In this document: positions 31,881 through 44,500 of the stretch, piece after piece
Layout of the letters: each line of letters opens with the position of its first letter
Numbering within the stretch: position 1 is the first letter of the stretch
Assembly: GCA_017979445.1 (NCBI GenBank)
Contig: CM030711.1
Location: forward strand, 6,603,221 to 6,667,220
Length of the DNA stretch: 64,000 nt
Direction of reading: 5' to 3'
DNA from: Akebia trifoliata
Taxonomy: Eukaryota; Streptophyta; Magnoliopsida; Ranunculales; Lardizabalaceae
The notes under the pieces: model-generated
Told to the model about the DNA's origin: nothing
Seen by the model: the letters and a program-made list of their open reading frames with translations, nothing else
Database searches by the model: none
Position numbers and translations under genes: made by a program

Positions 31881-34143
31881 AAATAAATAATACTTTATAA
31901 ACCCAATCTCTCAACCATTGCTTCATGTGCAAAGATTGTTGGGATGGATCCAATATACAATGGGTTTATGATCATATAACAACCATCCAATTGATAAAAT
32001 ATTGTAGGGTGGGATGGATGATTGTGAGGTTTGGTTTCTTAAGTAGTCTACAAGTTGGGATTAACTACTCATCTTGTGCCACTTTCCCTTTTCACCCTTT
32101 ACCTAATTATGAATTCCTTTTGGGTGAAATGGAAACAGCATGGCCAAATATATCCATAGAACTATTTCCACACTAACTTTTCTTTATAAAATATCATTTA
32201 AAGAAATTAAACTTAACATTCCAAATATGGATATAGATGAATATCTATATTTCTATGGTCTTCTTCTTGTATTTTCTTTAGATTAGAATCTTCAAGAAAA
32301 TCTTCTATCTATTCTCTCCTCTCTTTCTCTCTTATCGAATCCTTTGCATGATCTCCTAGGATTTACACTCTTTAAAAGAAAATATTTTCCCTATGTTCTT
32401 TACCTCTCTCTCTCTCTCCCTTCTTTTGCGTATGTGAAGAAGACAAGGGTGGGTGGTTGCATGAAAAAAAGACTGGTTATCCCCACCCCACCCCTCACAC
32501 ATATTTATATTATTAGCATGTTAATACGGAAAAATTGATGTGAAAATAGAAGTCCTCTACGTATACAATTGGGATCCATTGACTTTAGTAGAATGACTTT
32601 AAAATATGAAATCCAAATATTAATGAATCTTAGGGATTCATGTAAGGGTGTGAATGATTCCATTCCTATTTGGCTCTTAAGTACCTAATAGAAACCATCA
32701 TGTGGAGAGCCTTTCGGGCTTCCAATCCTTGAGATTTAAATTGACCTTTGATTGAAAGCTTGATCTCAATCCAATGATTTTCCTCTCACGTTGGTGAAAG
32801 ATTATGGAAGTCTTGTTACCATTCCTGATTCTGAAATGATTGAAGGGGAGAAGGAGAGAATGATGAGACTCTTGTGTGGTGCCTACCAAAGAATCAGTAA
32901 TAAGTGAAAGTGAGAAGAGATGAGAAATTGGAAAAGATGATGAACAATGAAATTTTAGAGTGTGTAAAATGAATTCTTAGATAGAGTAAAAACTTACGAA
33001 GAATTTAGGATTTTACCATCTCTCAATCTTTGAGAGGGGATTTTATAATTGGAATCTAGGGATAGGTGTTACCACACAGCTGATCCAAGTGTAATGCCAT
33101 ATAGGATGTGAATTGGATGAAGGTTGCCCATGCCTCACTGATATTAATACTTGAGTTTGATTAATAGTATCTCAATGTAATTAATGTTGAGTTAGTATAA
33201 ATTAACTATTTGAGGGTGGATGAGTAAGAAAATATTACATCCACTCATAAATGGATAAATACTAATAGATTTCACAATTAATGTAATAGATTTGACGCAC
33301 GAGAGAGTTCAGATCTTCATTAATATTTCGTCTCATTATACATAAAGCCTTGAGATCGAGTTCATGGATTAATCGATCTAAGAATTGATTTACGCCCCTG
33401 TTTGGACCACCTCAGTATAATAATATCTGTGTTAGTCCTTTGGTATCCTCTTTGGAGAAATACTCGGCTCATACCGCTCTAACTATGGACTCTGAATAAG
33501 TAGGAGTGGGGCTAGGTCTTTTTTACTTTTGACTGTGATCGGTTTTAATTAAGCATTGTCCTCTATTTTGATAATGCCTATCATGTTATGTTGTAGTCCC
33601 ATGGACACATACTAGTGGAGTAAATGGTTTCCACACATCACACTATTTCTTTTTGGGTATCGATTCTTGTTGGTTTTGATTATAATTCTAAAATAGGTGA
33701 AACCTGAGCTAGAACTGCCAAAAATCATGAGTACTCATTGATTCTAATTCTCAAGAATCAAATAAAACAAAAAAAATACCTCTAAAGATAGTAGAATTCC
33801 ATTTTACTTACATACAAACTTTTTTTTTCAATCACCAAATATGAGAAATCTATAAATAAAAAGTCTTCTATGAATTATTGTAAAGCTTTTTTTCTTTCTA
33901 GAAAATAATGCCTGATCTACGTAACATCAATGACACAATTAAAATTTGGTCAAGTAAAGATATGAGCATTATTTTTACAAAAATTAAAATTAATTTTCTA
34001 CAAGTAATAAGACTTCTACGAGAATACATAATTTATATAGAAACTTAAAAACTTTATTAATTATAGACTAATCTTAAATTAATGTAAGAAAACTTAAATT
34101 ATTTATAATTAAAAAAAATGACAAAATAAATTAAATCCGAGTA
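31881..34143. other. Intergenic, no gene
   Basis: A right-end remnant of family S lies at about 32520-32560 (aaaattgatgtgaaaatagaag). The rest is AT-rich with no recognised domain, RNA gene or clear element. Confidence 0.4.
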
Positions 34144-34151
34144 CCCTCAAG

Positions 34152-34598
34152 TTCGGCTGGCAATGGATTGGTTTGGTTTCGGATCAGTATTAAATTTTGT
34201 ACTATAATCCAGATTTGATTAAAATGTCATCCAATCCAAAATCGATCCGATTCGATTAAGTTTCATCAGATCCAAAACTGATATGATCTGTTTCAGAGAT
34301 TATGAAGGAATCTAGGGTTTGATTTATGAGAGAGAGAGAGAGAGAGTGAGAGAGAGGGAGGAGAGGCGTATAGGCTTTGGGGAAGACGAATTAATGGTCT
34401 AGAGTTGGTATTTTTTTTATTTATTTATAACGAAGAGGAGATGAATGGTTTGTTTTGCATTGAGAAAATGACCGGAACGGATTTTTATCGGATTGATTTG
34501 GGGTTGATCCAAACACAATCCGAAAATCCAGAAACTTGATTCAAATCCTATTTTTTCAGATTGGATACTAAATAAAAGTCGGATCATTGCCAGCCCTA
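34152..34598. mobile_element. Non-autonomous hAT-like element with perfect 8-bp TSD
   Basis: The ends are ttcggctggcaatgg and the inverse of tagggctggcaatg. The octamer ccctcaag flanks it exactly at 34144-34151 and 34599-34606. Inside are ccgatccgat-type words and a GA microsatellite near 34328-34360. No transposase. Confidence 0.82.
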
Positions 34599-34930
34599 CC
34601 CTCAAGTATGAGTCAAATAGAACCATCTTGTTTATAGTTCCTATTGGTTCAATTCCTTTAAAACCCGACTTTAATCTTGTATAGGAATCCAAAAGTACCC
34701 GTTGACATCCTTAGATACATAACGTATTTTTGGATGTACATTTTAACCTGACGGTATACATGTAAATAGGTTTGAAAGTTTTGATAAATCTCGTTTATAT
34801 TTTATAACTAAGCTTGCATATTAGTCTATGCACCTCACTAATCACTTTTTTAGATTAAGAGTCCTTTATTTGGAGTTACGACCTAGACCCAACTGTTCTT
34901 CAGAGTTCTAAATTTTGAACTACCATTGCC

Positions 34931-35280
34931 ATAGGGGTGGAGCTAGGATTTTCTTGTAATGAGGGCAAAATATGGTTAGTGGTATACTTGAAGAACTTGA
35001 AGATGAATGATTTTAAGGTGAAATTCAAAGATTTTTTTTGTTAGAAGTTGAATAAAATTATATTTATGTCATTTTCAATTAGTATACGAGAAGGCCCAAT
35101 CAAGAAGCAATGTCATCAACAAAAAAACATTGAAAGAGGGAGGAATTAGAGGTAGATGAGGGTGTGGGGGTAAATGGGGAGTGGGGACAAATAGGACATG
35201 TAATTAACTAAAAATATAGGGGTATCTTAAAGTTTTGTGGGGATAATTGCCCCCACCATTTCCTTGCTAACTCCACCCTT
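34931..35280. mobile_element. Non-autonomous hAT-like element
   Basis: The left end ataggggtggagctag is the approximate inverse of the right end ctaactccaccctt. The octamers ccattgcc (34923-34930) and gcattgcc (35281-35288) agree at seven of eight positions. It is 350 bp and non-coding. Confidence 0.78.
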
Positions 35281-35288
35281 GCATTGCC

Positions 35289-36272
35289 GTGAACTAGATT
35301 CCTAATTATGGTTCAAATAAATTTTTTAAGACCCTAATCTAACTTGATAAATTAGGTCATTCGAACAACTGGCTCAAGTGTACCAAGATATCATTTAATA
35401 TCAATAAGTCTTTTTGTAATTTAGATAGTTTTTGTAAAGTCATTTATGATCTCAAACAAGCCCCACGAGCTTTCTTTGATTTTTTGGTGTTTCAAAGCTA
35501 ACAAATAGTTGGTGTAAATAAGACGTCAAAGAATCAAATCAGACCCGTAGTCCGATCCAGTCTAAATCCGATTACTTCGGATATGGATTGAGAATTGGGC
35601 TCTTATCCGATTTGACCAACATTAATATTGGGCCCGATTGTTGCCACGTGGTGTACATGCCTTATGGTGACGGCTATCTAATGAGAATCTTTCGACAATT
35701 TTTATTATATTATTATTATTATAAATGGACGAGATCTCCATGCGTTGAATATTAAAAAATAAAATTCATTTTTAATTGGTGATGTAGACATACCATTTGC
35801 TCAAATATTAAAGACGCGTTTACGTCCCTCATGTTTTGAAACCCCAATGATTTATGCCCCTTGACCTTGGTTTTCTTGATAGAAAAATTTAAATGACTTA
35901 AATACCCTCATCTTCACCTTCTAACTAGCAACACTTTTATTTTCTCCCCCAAAATAGTAATATTCGACTTTTGAATAAAAAAAAACTTACTCTCGAATTT
36001 CTTCTTAAGATTTTTTTTGTTTTTAAATTTATAAAACAAGTTATATCACTTCCCTTTTGAGATATAACCTAATTCCTACGATTGCACATCCTGAATCTAT
36101 GAAAGTTTTTTAACATATAACAAGGTATATCAAAAAGCCACTCAATTTCAAACACACAATTAGAGGGAACAAAGCCCTTACGCTAATTTTATAATTGAGC
36201 TTACACCCTAATTCCTTAAGTTTTAATATGATAACAAAATATGATCTTGAGAAGTAGAATGATGGATTCACC

Positions 36273-36307
<35 letters not shown>

Positions 36308-36353
36308 ATATATATATATATATAAATATAAAGAGAGAGGGTGGGGGTGGGGG
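35289..36353. other. Intergenic, no gene
   Basis: AT-rich. Decayed repeat words occur at 35540-35640. A compound (CT)n-(TA)n microsatellite fills about 36272-36330 and leads into the next hairpin element. Confidence 0.45.
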
Positions 36354-36705
36354 GGAGTGTTCAAGGGACATATGTAAAAACAATGGTTTTTCAAAATATG
36401 GGTTAGATGTTTTGGATTGAACTGATTTTTTGGGAGAATGGTCACTATGATGAGAAAATCATCATCACAAAAAATCAGCTCAATCTGAAATTTTTAAATC
36501 CATCAAAAGTGATTTATAAATTATTGGCAAAAATTGACAAAAAATCGACGATCTACATTCTAAATCACTTTTAATGGGGTTAGAAGTTTCAGATTGGACT
36601 GATTTTTTTTTTTTATTCCAGATGATTTTCCTAACATAGAGATCATCCTCACAATAAATCAGCTTAATCTGAAACTTTTAACTCATATTTTGAAAATTTA
36701 TTAAT
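36354..36705. mobile_element. Hairpin MITE (family H), diverged copy beside (TA)n
   Basis: The core words gggttagatgttttggattg, gaagtttcagattggactg and the inverse atctgaaacttttaactc identify it. It lies directly after a (TA)n tract, as copies 1-4 do. The ends are too diverged for a target-duplication call. Confidence 0.65.
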
Positions 36706-37129
36706 GTTACATTGATTTTCTACAAGACCTTGGATATATGGTTAAATAGGTTAAAAATACCTTATCTTAACAACATGAAGATGAAAGCTTTTTTTTTTTA
36801 AGATTCTTGCTAGAGTTTAAAGATAAGGGTATTTAGGTCCTTTCCTATTAGTCTTTCAGACAAAATCAAGGTCAAGGGGCAAGGCTATCTCTATTATTGA
36901 TCAAGAAGAAAAGGACAGGTTCCTAGGGATCCGTCATAGCACTATCTTCCCATCACAGCTGCAAGTTTGATGCTCTGTATTATTGGCCTTTCAGACGTCT
37001 TTTCATCTCCAAAGAAACAAACAACACTCTTACATCACTAAAATCGCCAAATTATTCTTATTTAAAACAGCTTCTACTTCTATATTCTCTCTCACCCGCT
37101 CACAATCGGTTCCCCTTCCGCTCTCTTCA

Positions 37130-38086
37130 ATGGATTCCTCACCCCATGATTTATCTTACGATCTTCTCCCTCTCCTTCGAGTCCACAAAGACGGCCGAGT
37201 CGAGCGACTCATGGGTTCAGAACTCGTTCCTCCATCTCCACAAGACCCAGAAACTGGTGTCTCCTCCAAAGACATCACCATCTCATCTGACCCCACCATC
37301 TCTGCAAGAATCTATCTCCCCAGAATCACAAGCTTTGAAAAGAATCACCAAAATCTACCGCTTCTCGTGTACTTCCATGGTGGCGGATTCTGCGTAGAAT
37401 CCGCTTTTTCTTTTCTAAACCATCGATATCTCAACATCTTAGTTTCCAAAGCTAACGTCGTTGTTGTATCTGTGGAGTACAGGAAAGCCCCTGAATACCC
37501 TCTCCCCATAGCTTACGAAGATTCTTGGGCTGGACTTCAATGGGTTTTGTCCCACTCGAAGGGACACGTGGCAGATGGTGAACCATGGTTGATTGATCAT
37601 GTTGACTTTGACAAAGTCTTCTTGGGAGGTGATAGCGCTGGTGCTAATATAGTCCACAACTTGCTTTTGCGTGCCAAAAGTGGAATTCTAGGTGCGTTTG
37701 TGTCCCATCCATATTTCTGGGGATCCGACCCGATTGGATCAGAGTCGGATGCGGATCCTGGTGTGAGATCGTTGGTTGAGCGGATCTGGTTGTTCGTTAA
37801 CCCATCGACGACTGGAATTGATGACCCATTGATCAACCCGTTTGGGTCTGGTGCACCGAGCTTGGCTGGGCTTCGATGTGGCCGGATCTTGGTTTGTGTG
37901 GCTGGGAAAGATGTATTGAGAGAGAGAGGTAGGGTTTATAGTGAGGAAGTCAAGAAGAGTGGGTGGAAAGGAGAAGTGGAGTTGATTGAAATAGAAGGAG
38001 AGGATCATGCATTTCATATGTTTGACCCTTATTGTGAGAATGCTGAGATCAATTTTAAGTGCTTGGCTTCATTTCTCAATCATTAA
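37130..38086 (+). CDS. Class I plant carboxylesterase (CXE, alpha/beta-hydrolase)
   Basis: Intronless 318-residue hydrolase of the GID1/CXE/2-hydroxyisoflavanone dehydratase family, acting on small carboxylic esters, probably in the cytosol. The oxyanion-hole motif HGGGF is at 83-87, the nucleophile elbow GDSAG at 167-171 with Ser169, the acid is most likely Asp261 (AGKDVLRERG) and the base His293 (EGEDHAFH). With the triad complete it should be catalytic, unlike GID1 receptors, which have lost the His. The start at 37130 is the only in-frame ATG before the conserved N-terminus; an upstream extension of 49 codons begins with TTG and is rejected. The closest named group is probably the CXE2/12/13 or HIDH-like set; the substrate cannot be inferred. 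Confidence 0.92.
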   Translation: MDSSPHDLSYDLLPLLRVHKDGRVERLMGSELVPPSPQDPETGVSSKDITISSDPTISARIYLPRITSFEKNHQNLPLLVYFHGGGFCVESAFSFLNHRYLNILVSKANVVVVSVEYRKAPEYPLPIAYEDSWAGLQWVLSHSKGHVADGEPWLIDHVDFDKVFLGGDSAGANIVHNLLLRAKSGILGAFVSHPYFWGSDPIGSESDADPGVRSLVERIWLFVNPSTTGIDDPLINPFGSGAPSLAGLRCGRILVCVAGKDVLRERGRVYSEEVKKSGWKGEVELIEIEGEDHAFHMFDPYCENAEINFKCLASFLNH

Positions 38087-38315
38087 AGCTTTGTGTGTAA
38101 GGATCCAACCCTTATAATAAAAAATAAAATAAAGATCCTTATAACTATAGTTTCTATTGTGGAGGTATGTATATGTTCATATGTTCCATGGTTTTAATAC
38201 TTGATTTTGCGTCTCATCTAGGACGAGTTTTTCGATATGTTCGAGACATTTCGTAAAAAAGTTTTAGTAGTCCGTCTCATCCATACCTGATATCGAGATG
38301 ACTCAAATGATACGT

Positions 38316-39851
38316 CACTATGTGAAAAAGGCTCATATTTGACGGTTTTAGCTCGTCAAATTTTGAGAAATTTGATAGACCCTTCCGTCAAATATGCCCG
38401 TCAAATATTCTCTTGTAGAATTTTTTTTTTTGACGGCCCTGGACTATCAAATTATTGGAGAATGGATTTAAAAAAAACAAAAAAAAATCCATAGAGTATG
38501 ATCGTCAAATTTGGAGGTTTAACAAATAATAACACGGTTCTCTAATTCACCAATCACAATGAACAAAATAATATTTAAAAAAAAAAAATTAGAAAAAGAA
38601 AAAACAAAAGAAAAATCATAAAACAAACTCCAAACTAAACTAAATAACCCAAAATTAATATACATGTAAACCTTTTTATTAAGATCGAAAATTCTGTCGA
38701 AGCTACAAATAACTGACAATAAAGCAGTATATGATATATATACAGCTATTTATGTCACACTCCTGATTTAATTTAGAACACAAAACACAAACAATTGAAG
38801 AAGCAATAATAGATTCTAAGAGATACCTAAAAGAAAGCCTAAGAAGTAACTTTATAGACAAACTGTAAGAGAACCAACCCTCCTCAATATTATATATGGC
38901 CTGCAATCTTGTTGTTGATCAAACTGTGAGTGGTTGTTGCTTGCCATTCCCATCATAAGGTTCGGTGGATGCCTCGGATTTCTTCTTCAGAACAACGATC
39001 CATGTCGTAACTTCCAACACTAATGCAATCCCACCAAATACACACAATACCACAATATAAGCTGTTTTCCACATTTTAGCTGGATCCAACATGTTTAGAC
39101 CTTTAAACACCATCAACAACTCAAAAATCACTGAAACATAACTGAAAAATCATCAATATTAACAACTAAAGACAAAATAAAAGCACCAAAACCCTCCAAA
39201 AATTCAAAAATTTAAAAGAAAAATCTGAAACAATGATAACTTTATCATTAGGTGTAGAGATCGACTATAGAACCAGATCGTTGGAAGAGTAAATCAAATA
39301 AAAAACATACAAATAAAATGCAAGAGATGCAAATCAAAGAGAAGAGGGAAGGAGAGTTCATACCGATTAGCCCTAGCTAGAGCTTCGAGAGCTAAAAATC
39401 CAATATGAAGGAGAGTTCGTATCGATTTCTAGATTCTTACAAGGGAAGATGCATACTTGGTGATTGAGTCTATGTGTGAGGTGCAAAAAAACCCTAGAGA
39501 TTGAGAGATAACATACCAGAAAGCCGAGTGAGAGATCGAGTTGAATGAGAGAAGGTAAATCGTGAGTGTTGCGTAAGAACCTTAGAGCGATGTCGATCGA
39601 GAGAGAGAGACTGTGAGAGAGAGATATGGAAGGTCGATCGATCGATCGATGACTGTGAGCGAGACACAGAGAGAAAGAGAGACAATGAGAGAGACACACA
39701 AAAGGAGAGAGAGATGAGATCGAGTTAGTGAGAGTGAGATCGAGTGTGGGATTGGAAACGTGGTCCGAAGGCCGCGGAATTTGGGTATCAAAAATTTGAC
39801 GGGCCACGCCCAACAAATTTTTTTTTTTTAATTGGGGATTTTCACGTAGTG
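38316..39851. mobile_element. Non-autonomous CACTA transposon carrying host-gene sequence
   Basis: The left end is cactatgtgaaaa and the right end is the inverse of cactacgtgaaaa (12 of 13 matching). The trinucleotide cgt flanks both sides (38313-38315 and 39852-39854), as expected for CACTA elements. Subterminal tttgacgg/ccgtcaaa words occur in both orientations near each end. The 1.5 kb element encodes no transposase. It carries a captured exon at 38919-39130 and GA- and GATC-rich simple repeats near 39590-39720. It is inserted into an R1 repeat: the sequence before 38315 continues in register after 39854. Confidence 0.85.
38919..39130 (-). pseudogene. Captured last exon of a cytochrome b561/DOMON protein
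   Basis: The minus-strand frame encodes a C-terminal tail with VFKGLNMLDPAKMWKTAY, one membrane segment (IVVLCVFGGIALVLEVTTW) and a Lys-rich end to a TGA stop. This pattern is typical of the end of plant cytochrome b561 and DOMON domain-containing proteins. A tttcag acceptor precedes it at 39131-39136, so genomic DNA with intron sequence was captured, not a cDNA. The heme-binding core and DOMON domain are absent. The fragment keeps an open frame and lies entirely within the CACTA element at 38316-39851. Family assignment is from motif memory and is moderately secure. Confidence 0.7.
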
Positions 39852-39854
39852 CGT

Positions 39855-41586
39855 CTTGATCTTGGACGAGGTTTGAAACCATGATTTAGACATTCCACGA
39901 CCTCATCATTGTCCTTCGACTTCGAGCATTCCATAACATAATTTGATTTCGAGTTTCAATTTCCTAATCTCGAGGGCTCTAACTCAGGAGTATAGAGTTA
40001 GTTATCTAGAAGATCGCACATATTAACATGAATCCTGAGGTGACATGTGTCATCGTTGATTGGAATTATCCTCTCGACACAATCATTGTGAATCATGGAT
40101 CTTGAAGATCCAAAATCTAATTTGTAGAGTTCAAAAATTGTAAAAATTAAACTAGAATTTACGGGAACTACTTTCGATTACTTTATTTTTAGATGAAATT
40201 TCTTGTGTAATTATTGATGTTTTAGAATTTTTTGTTCATTTTTACTTTTCGTTGAGGGGCTACCTCAATCTTCTCTTTTTGTATTTATTTCCTCTCATTT
40301 CTTCAATATATTTTATACTTATCAGGAAAAAAAAATCGGATAAAGAGTTCAAAAATTGTAGAAAACTAAACTATACTACCTCAAAGTCCAGAGGTGTCCA
40401 CTTGACCCCAAAGTCTTGAAAATGTAACCATAACTCATCTTAATAAGTCATGGCGGTTAGGTGAATTACGACACCATTATTAAAAAGTTAACATATGCCT
40501 TAAGGACGCACCTTAAGATCCATTAAATACACCTTGAAAATAAGCATCTCCTGGGTATTTTTGGTAAAAAGAAATCTTTTAAAGACATTTTTGGAAGAAA
40601 ATTCGATTTTCAAGATGTATTTAATGCAGTTTAACCTTAGAGCACATGTTAACAAAACCCTTATTAAAATATCAAGATGTGCCCAACATGGACTTTATCA
40701 CCATGAAACTTAAAAATACCATGTGTTACAATTTTTGAATATGGTGTAGGTAGAATAAAAATAATACAATTAGGAATTTTCAAATTTTCTATAAACAAAA
40801 AAAATAGAGATAAATGTTGAACTGCAACTTGGGAGGGTTGAAGGGTAAACCCAGGTGCAACCCAAGCTCAACTCGACCCTACCATCGGGCTCAAGCTCAT
40901 CAACCTATGATTGAACTTCTAAAATCAAGTTGAGCTTGGGTTAGTCCGGGTTGGACTCATTGAACATGAAAATTTTCATTTTGATCATAGAAAGAAAAAT
41001 CAATAAAAAAAATTTCCTTAGTTCTACAAATATATGTAGGAAAAGAAAAATAAAAAATAAATTAAAATATTATATATTGATATATAGCATGGGGTTCAGG
41101 TTGAGTTGGGTTGCCCAAACCCTCAACCCGAATTTAGATATCTTAGCTCATGCTCAACTCATATTCTACATAACTCTGCCTTGGTTCGCCTATCAATTAG
41201 GTTGAACCCGAGTTGAGTTTAGGTCAGCCTCTTCAAGTTACAGTCTTAAATAAATATAAATTATTTTAACTTAAACACATTTATGTTATTTTACCAAAAT
41301 TTTTATTGACTTGATCATTGAAGTGCAATCACAAACAAAATGAAAGAAATTTTATATTCACGATAAAGATCAACAACAAATCTTTACCACGGGAGACAGA
41401 AAATATACATTGACAAGTGGTTCCCACTCCATGGTAGGCCTTTAATTTCAAACAATATGCATGTGCCATATGTATAATCGTCGGGTAGTGAAGACGGAAA
41501 CTCCCGTATTCGAAAATGCGCTTAAACCTTTCTCTATTATATGTTCTCACATAGTGATCTTGCAAATTCCAGCACAGATAAGAAAA
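39855..41586. other. Intergenic; R1 tail, family N MITE, repeat debris
   Basis: The R1 repeat interrupted by the CACTA element ends near 39890. A family N inverted repeat lies at 40476-40670 (gttaacatatgcc left arm, gttaacatgtgctctaagg in the inverse of the right). The stretch 40840-41240 is rich in ggttgag/ctcaacc words in both orientations. No gene. Confidence 0.5.
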
Positions 41587-44500
41587 ATGAGGTCCTTGTT
41601 CCTCTGCAATACAACTGTACGGTTCACTCAATTTTCAAAAACCGTTAGTCGTTATAATGGCTCTCCATTTCCCTCTCTCTTCCCATTTCAAGTCCCTCTA
41701 AACAAAACACTAAACCCCATTTCTTTCCCTTCTCCTTCAACATCTCCATTCACTATAAATTGCAAAGAGAGTGATGATGAGGACCACTGGATTTCAAATT
41801 CTTCGGCTTACGCTGTCCTTGGCGTCGAACCAAACTGCTCTTTCGATGAACTCAAAGCCGCTTTTCGATCTAGAGTACACACACTAACCCATAATTTGAT
41901 TAATTTTTAAGAGTTCTAGTGATGTAATTTTTACTCATTTGGTTATCACAGGTGAAGCAATTCCACCCTGATGTGTGCAAAGATGCCCAAGATTCGGATT
42001 TAATGATTCGCCGTGTGATTCGGGCTTATGAGGTACAACTATTTACTAAAACAGAACAACGTGATTTAATGTAGGATTTTTTTTTTTTTTTTTTGTCTTG
42101 GATTGTTAATTATAGTTTGGGTCATAATGGTCTGTAAGTGTCAATTTTGAGATTAAAAAATTAATCCTGAATTGCTGTGGTGTAGATGTTGTCCAAGAAT
42201 CACCAATTCGAGATGGCCGACAGGTAATCTTGGCCTTAAGTAATTGTATTTAAGTAAGCTAAGATTAGTACTTTATTATTTTGGTGATTTGAACTTGAAA
42301 TAGGGAATGTTTAGATCCTTTTGATGAACCTGAATGCGAGGCGTTCGATCTGTTTGTCAATGAGACTCTTTGTATTGGAAAAGGTACCTTATTCTCATGG
42401 CTCTCATGCCCTAATGTTTGATTTTGTTGCATTATTGCTAATTAGGTTGCTCAATAATATTGATCTCACATTCAATAATTCTTGAATCTGACTAATAAAA
42501 AGATCCCCCCTTTTTTATTTTATGCTTTTGTTCTTGTGTTAGAATTTAGAAAATATTTTATTTTTTCAGTTCAAGCTGTCTCTAGCAGTCGAAAAACATC
42601 TTCTTCGAGTCCTAGATGTTGTAGATGGCCTTGTTGATGCAAATCCTTTTAAAGCTCCCATAACAACTAACAAGCATTCCCATTGTTTTAAGATTTCAAA
42701 ATTCTAGTATGCTTTATATTTTAAATCACAAAACGTTGGTTTGATGCACGCGCCAACTGTTTGATTCTCATTGAGAAAGAAGAGCTTGACTTGTCTCATC
42801 CGATAGTATGTTTGCATCACCCAGCAATGAAATCCCTAAAAGAGAGGCATTGAAAAAGGTGGCAGAACCGACTAATCATAAATAATAAAAAAACAAAAAA
42901 ACAAAACGAATAATCGTTAAGTTCAAATACTTTCAAGATGACCCCCCTCAAACTCAACTGCCTAGGACATATTAAACTGGATCTGTTGATCTTCAGTGGT
43001 CTCATGCTTAAGTAATTGTTTCTCAAGTCCTTTGAAAGTTAGTGGTTCCCTTCTCTCTTTTGGTCTTGGGTCTTAGTGAGATAGGTCATTATGGATCCTG
43101 AATCCATCATGGTCTCATACCATGACCTTTCCACACAACAATCCCTGATGTTTAAGTAATATCTTGGATCACGAAGATCCACCACACTCGTGTTTCTGGG
43201 GATTCATCTTTGGCTTTTTGAAATAAGAGAGGTCAAGAAGTATCTTATAAGATTCAGCAAAAGACCCATCTGAAATTTAACATAAAACACATATAGCTTG
43301 CCACTCACGAGTTCATGATCAACAATCGAAAGCAACAATGTATGTTGCAATGCACACTTCATTACCAAGGATATGTTGCAATGTTGTACGATTTTTATTG
43401 ACACATTCATTTGTTCTTCAAACAAGAAGGAATTCTTGTGAAATGGCTGAAATTTTCCATATACAAAATGAATGAGCGCCGCAGTAGACCTTTTTGTCTA
43501 CTTTTGTATCTAGGCATTGTTTTGTTGCTAAACAAAAGATAGCTAAAAAACTTAAGCTTGTGGATCTAGCATATGTGGAAATTTAACTTGGTTCAAATTG
43601 GGCTACAGGAGCTATATGGGCCACAAATTGGTGAGACCCAAATTGCCAATTGGTACCAAAATATTAAAAAAAATTATGTTTCACATTACGAAATACTGCG
43701 TCTTAAGGGTTGTCGAAATCCCTTTTAAAAATAGATTCAATTTGGCTCTAATAGTAAAGAATTGCTTCACTTAGTTCATTTATTTGTGCTTTTTCATACT
43801 GCAAAGAGGGAACTAACCTTCTTGAGAAGGTTTCCTTCTTATTTTTAATAAAATCTATCATTTTTATCTTTTTCAGGATGTCCATATTCATGTGTAAAAA
43901 CAGCACCTTATGTCTTCTCCTTTGTTTCTTCAACTGGTACTGCACGCGCAACTTCTCAGGGTTAGATTATGCTCCTTTTAAGTTATTTTTTGCGATTGTA
44001 TGTGCAGAATGGCTGGGATCTCTCATCAACAATCACAATAGTGTATCTTTTATTTATCTAATTATATTAATGAATAGTTTAGTTATCAGATTCAAAATCC
44101 ATCGAAACCTTTGAGTTATTCATCATCATTAAAGCCTTTTGCCCAATTATTTGGGGTGGGCTGGACAAAATATGTCCTTCATTCAATTATGTCTAATTCC
44201 ATGCCTCACTGTTATTGCAAGTGTGTTCAATCCATGTTCTTTTGGGTCTTCCTTTCACTCTTCACCTATAGTTACTCTAGTGGCAGCACCAATATTTAAA
44301 GATGCCAGCTTGTTAAGTTGGTAAAATTTGTGGGTGTCAATAATAAAAATCCGTCTTCATCCAATAACAGTCCCCCCCCCCCCCCCCCCCCCCCCTCAAA
44401 ATAGTGCGTTTTACACTCTCTTACCAATCCCCTAACATGAATTATGATCGTCCAAGACTTCAATGGAGGAATGGAATTTGTTCTGCTGGGCCCAAATATT

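Noticed and set aside
36983..37129. N-terminal extension of the carboxylesterase that resembles a targeting peptide
   Set aside because: The extension opens with TTG and has no ATG before 37130; the family normally starts near the conserved N-terminus found there.
39373..39882. Minus-strand 169-codon frame
   Set aside because: It translates GA- and GATC-rich simple repeats within the CACTA element and runs past its end.
41461..41586. Upstream in-frame ATG for the DnaJ gene
   Set aside because: The extra 42 residues are not transit-peptide-like, while the stretch from 41587 is. A transcript end would decide.
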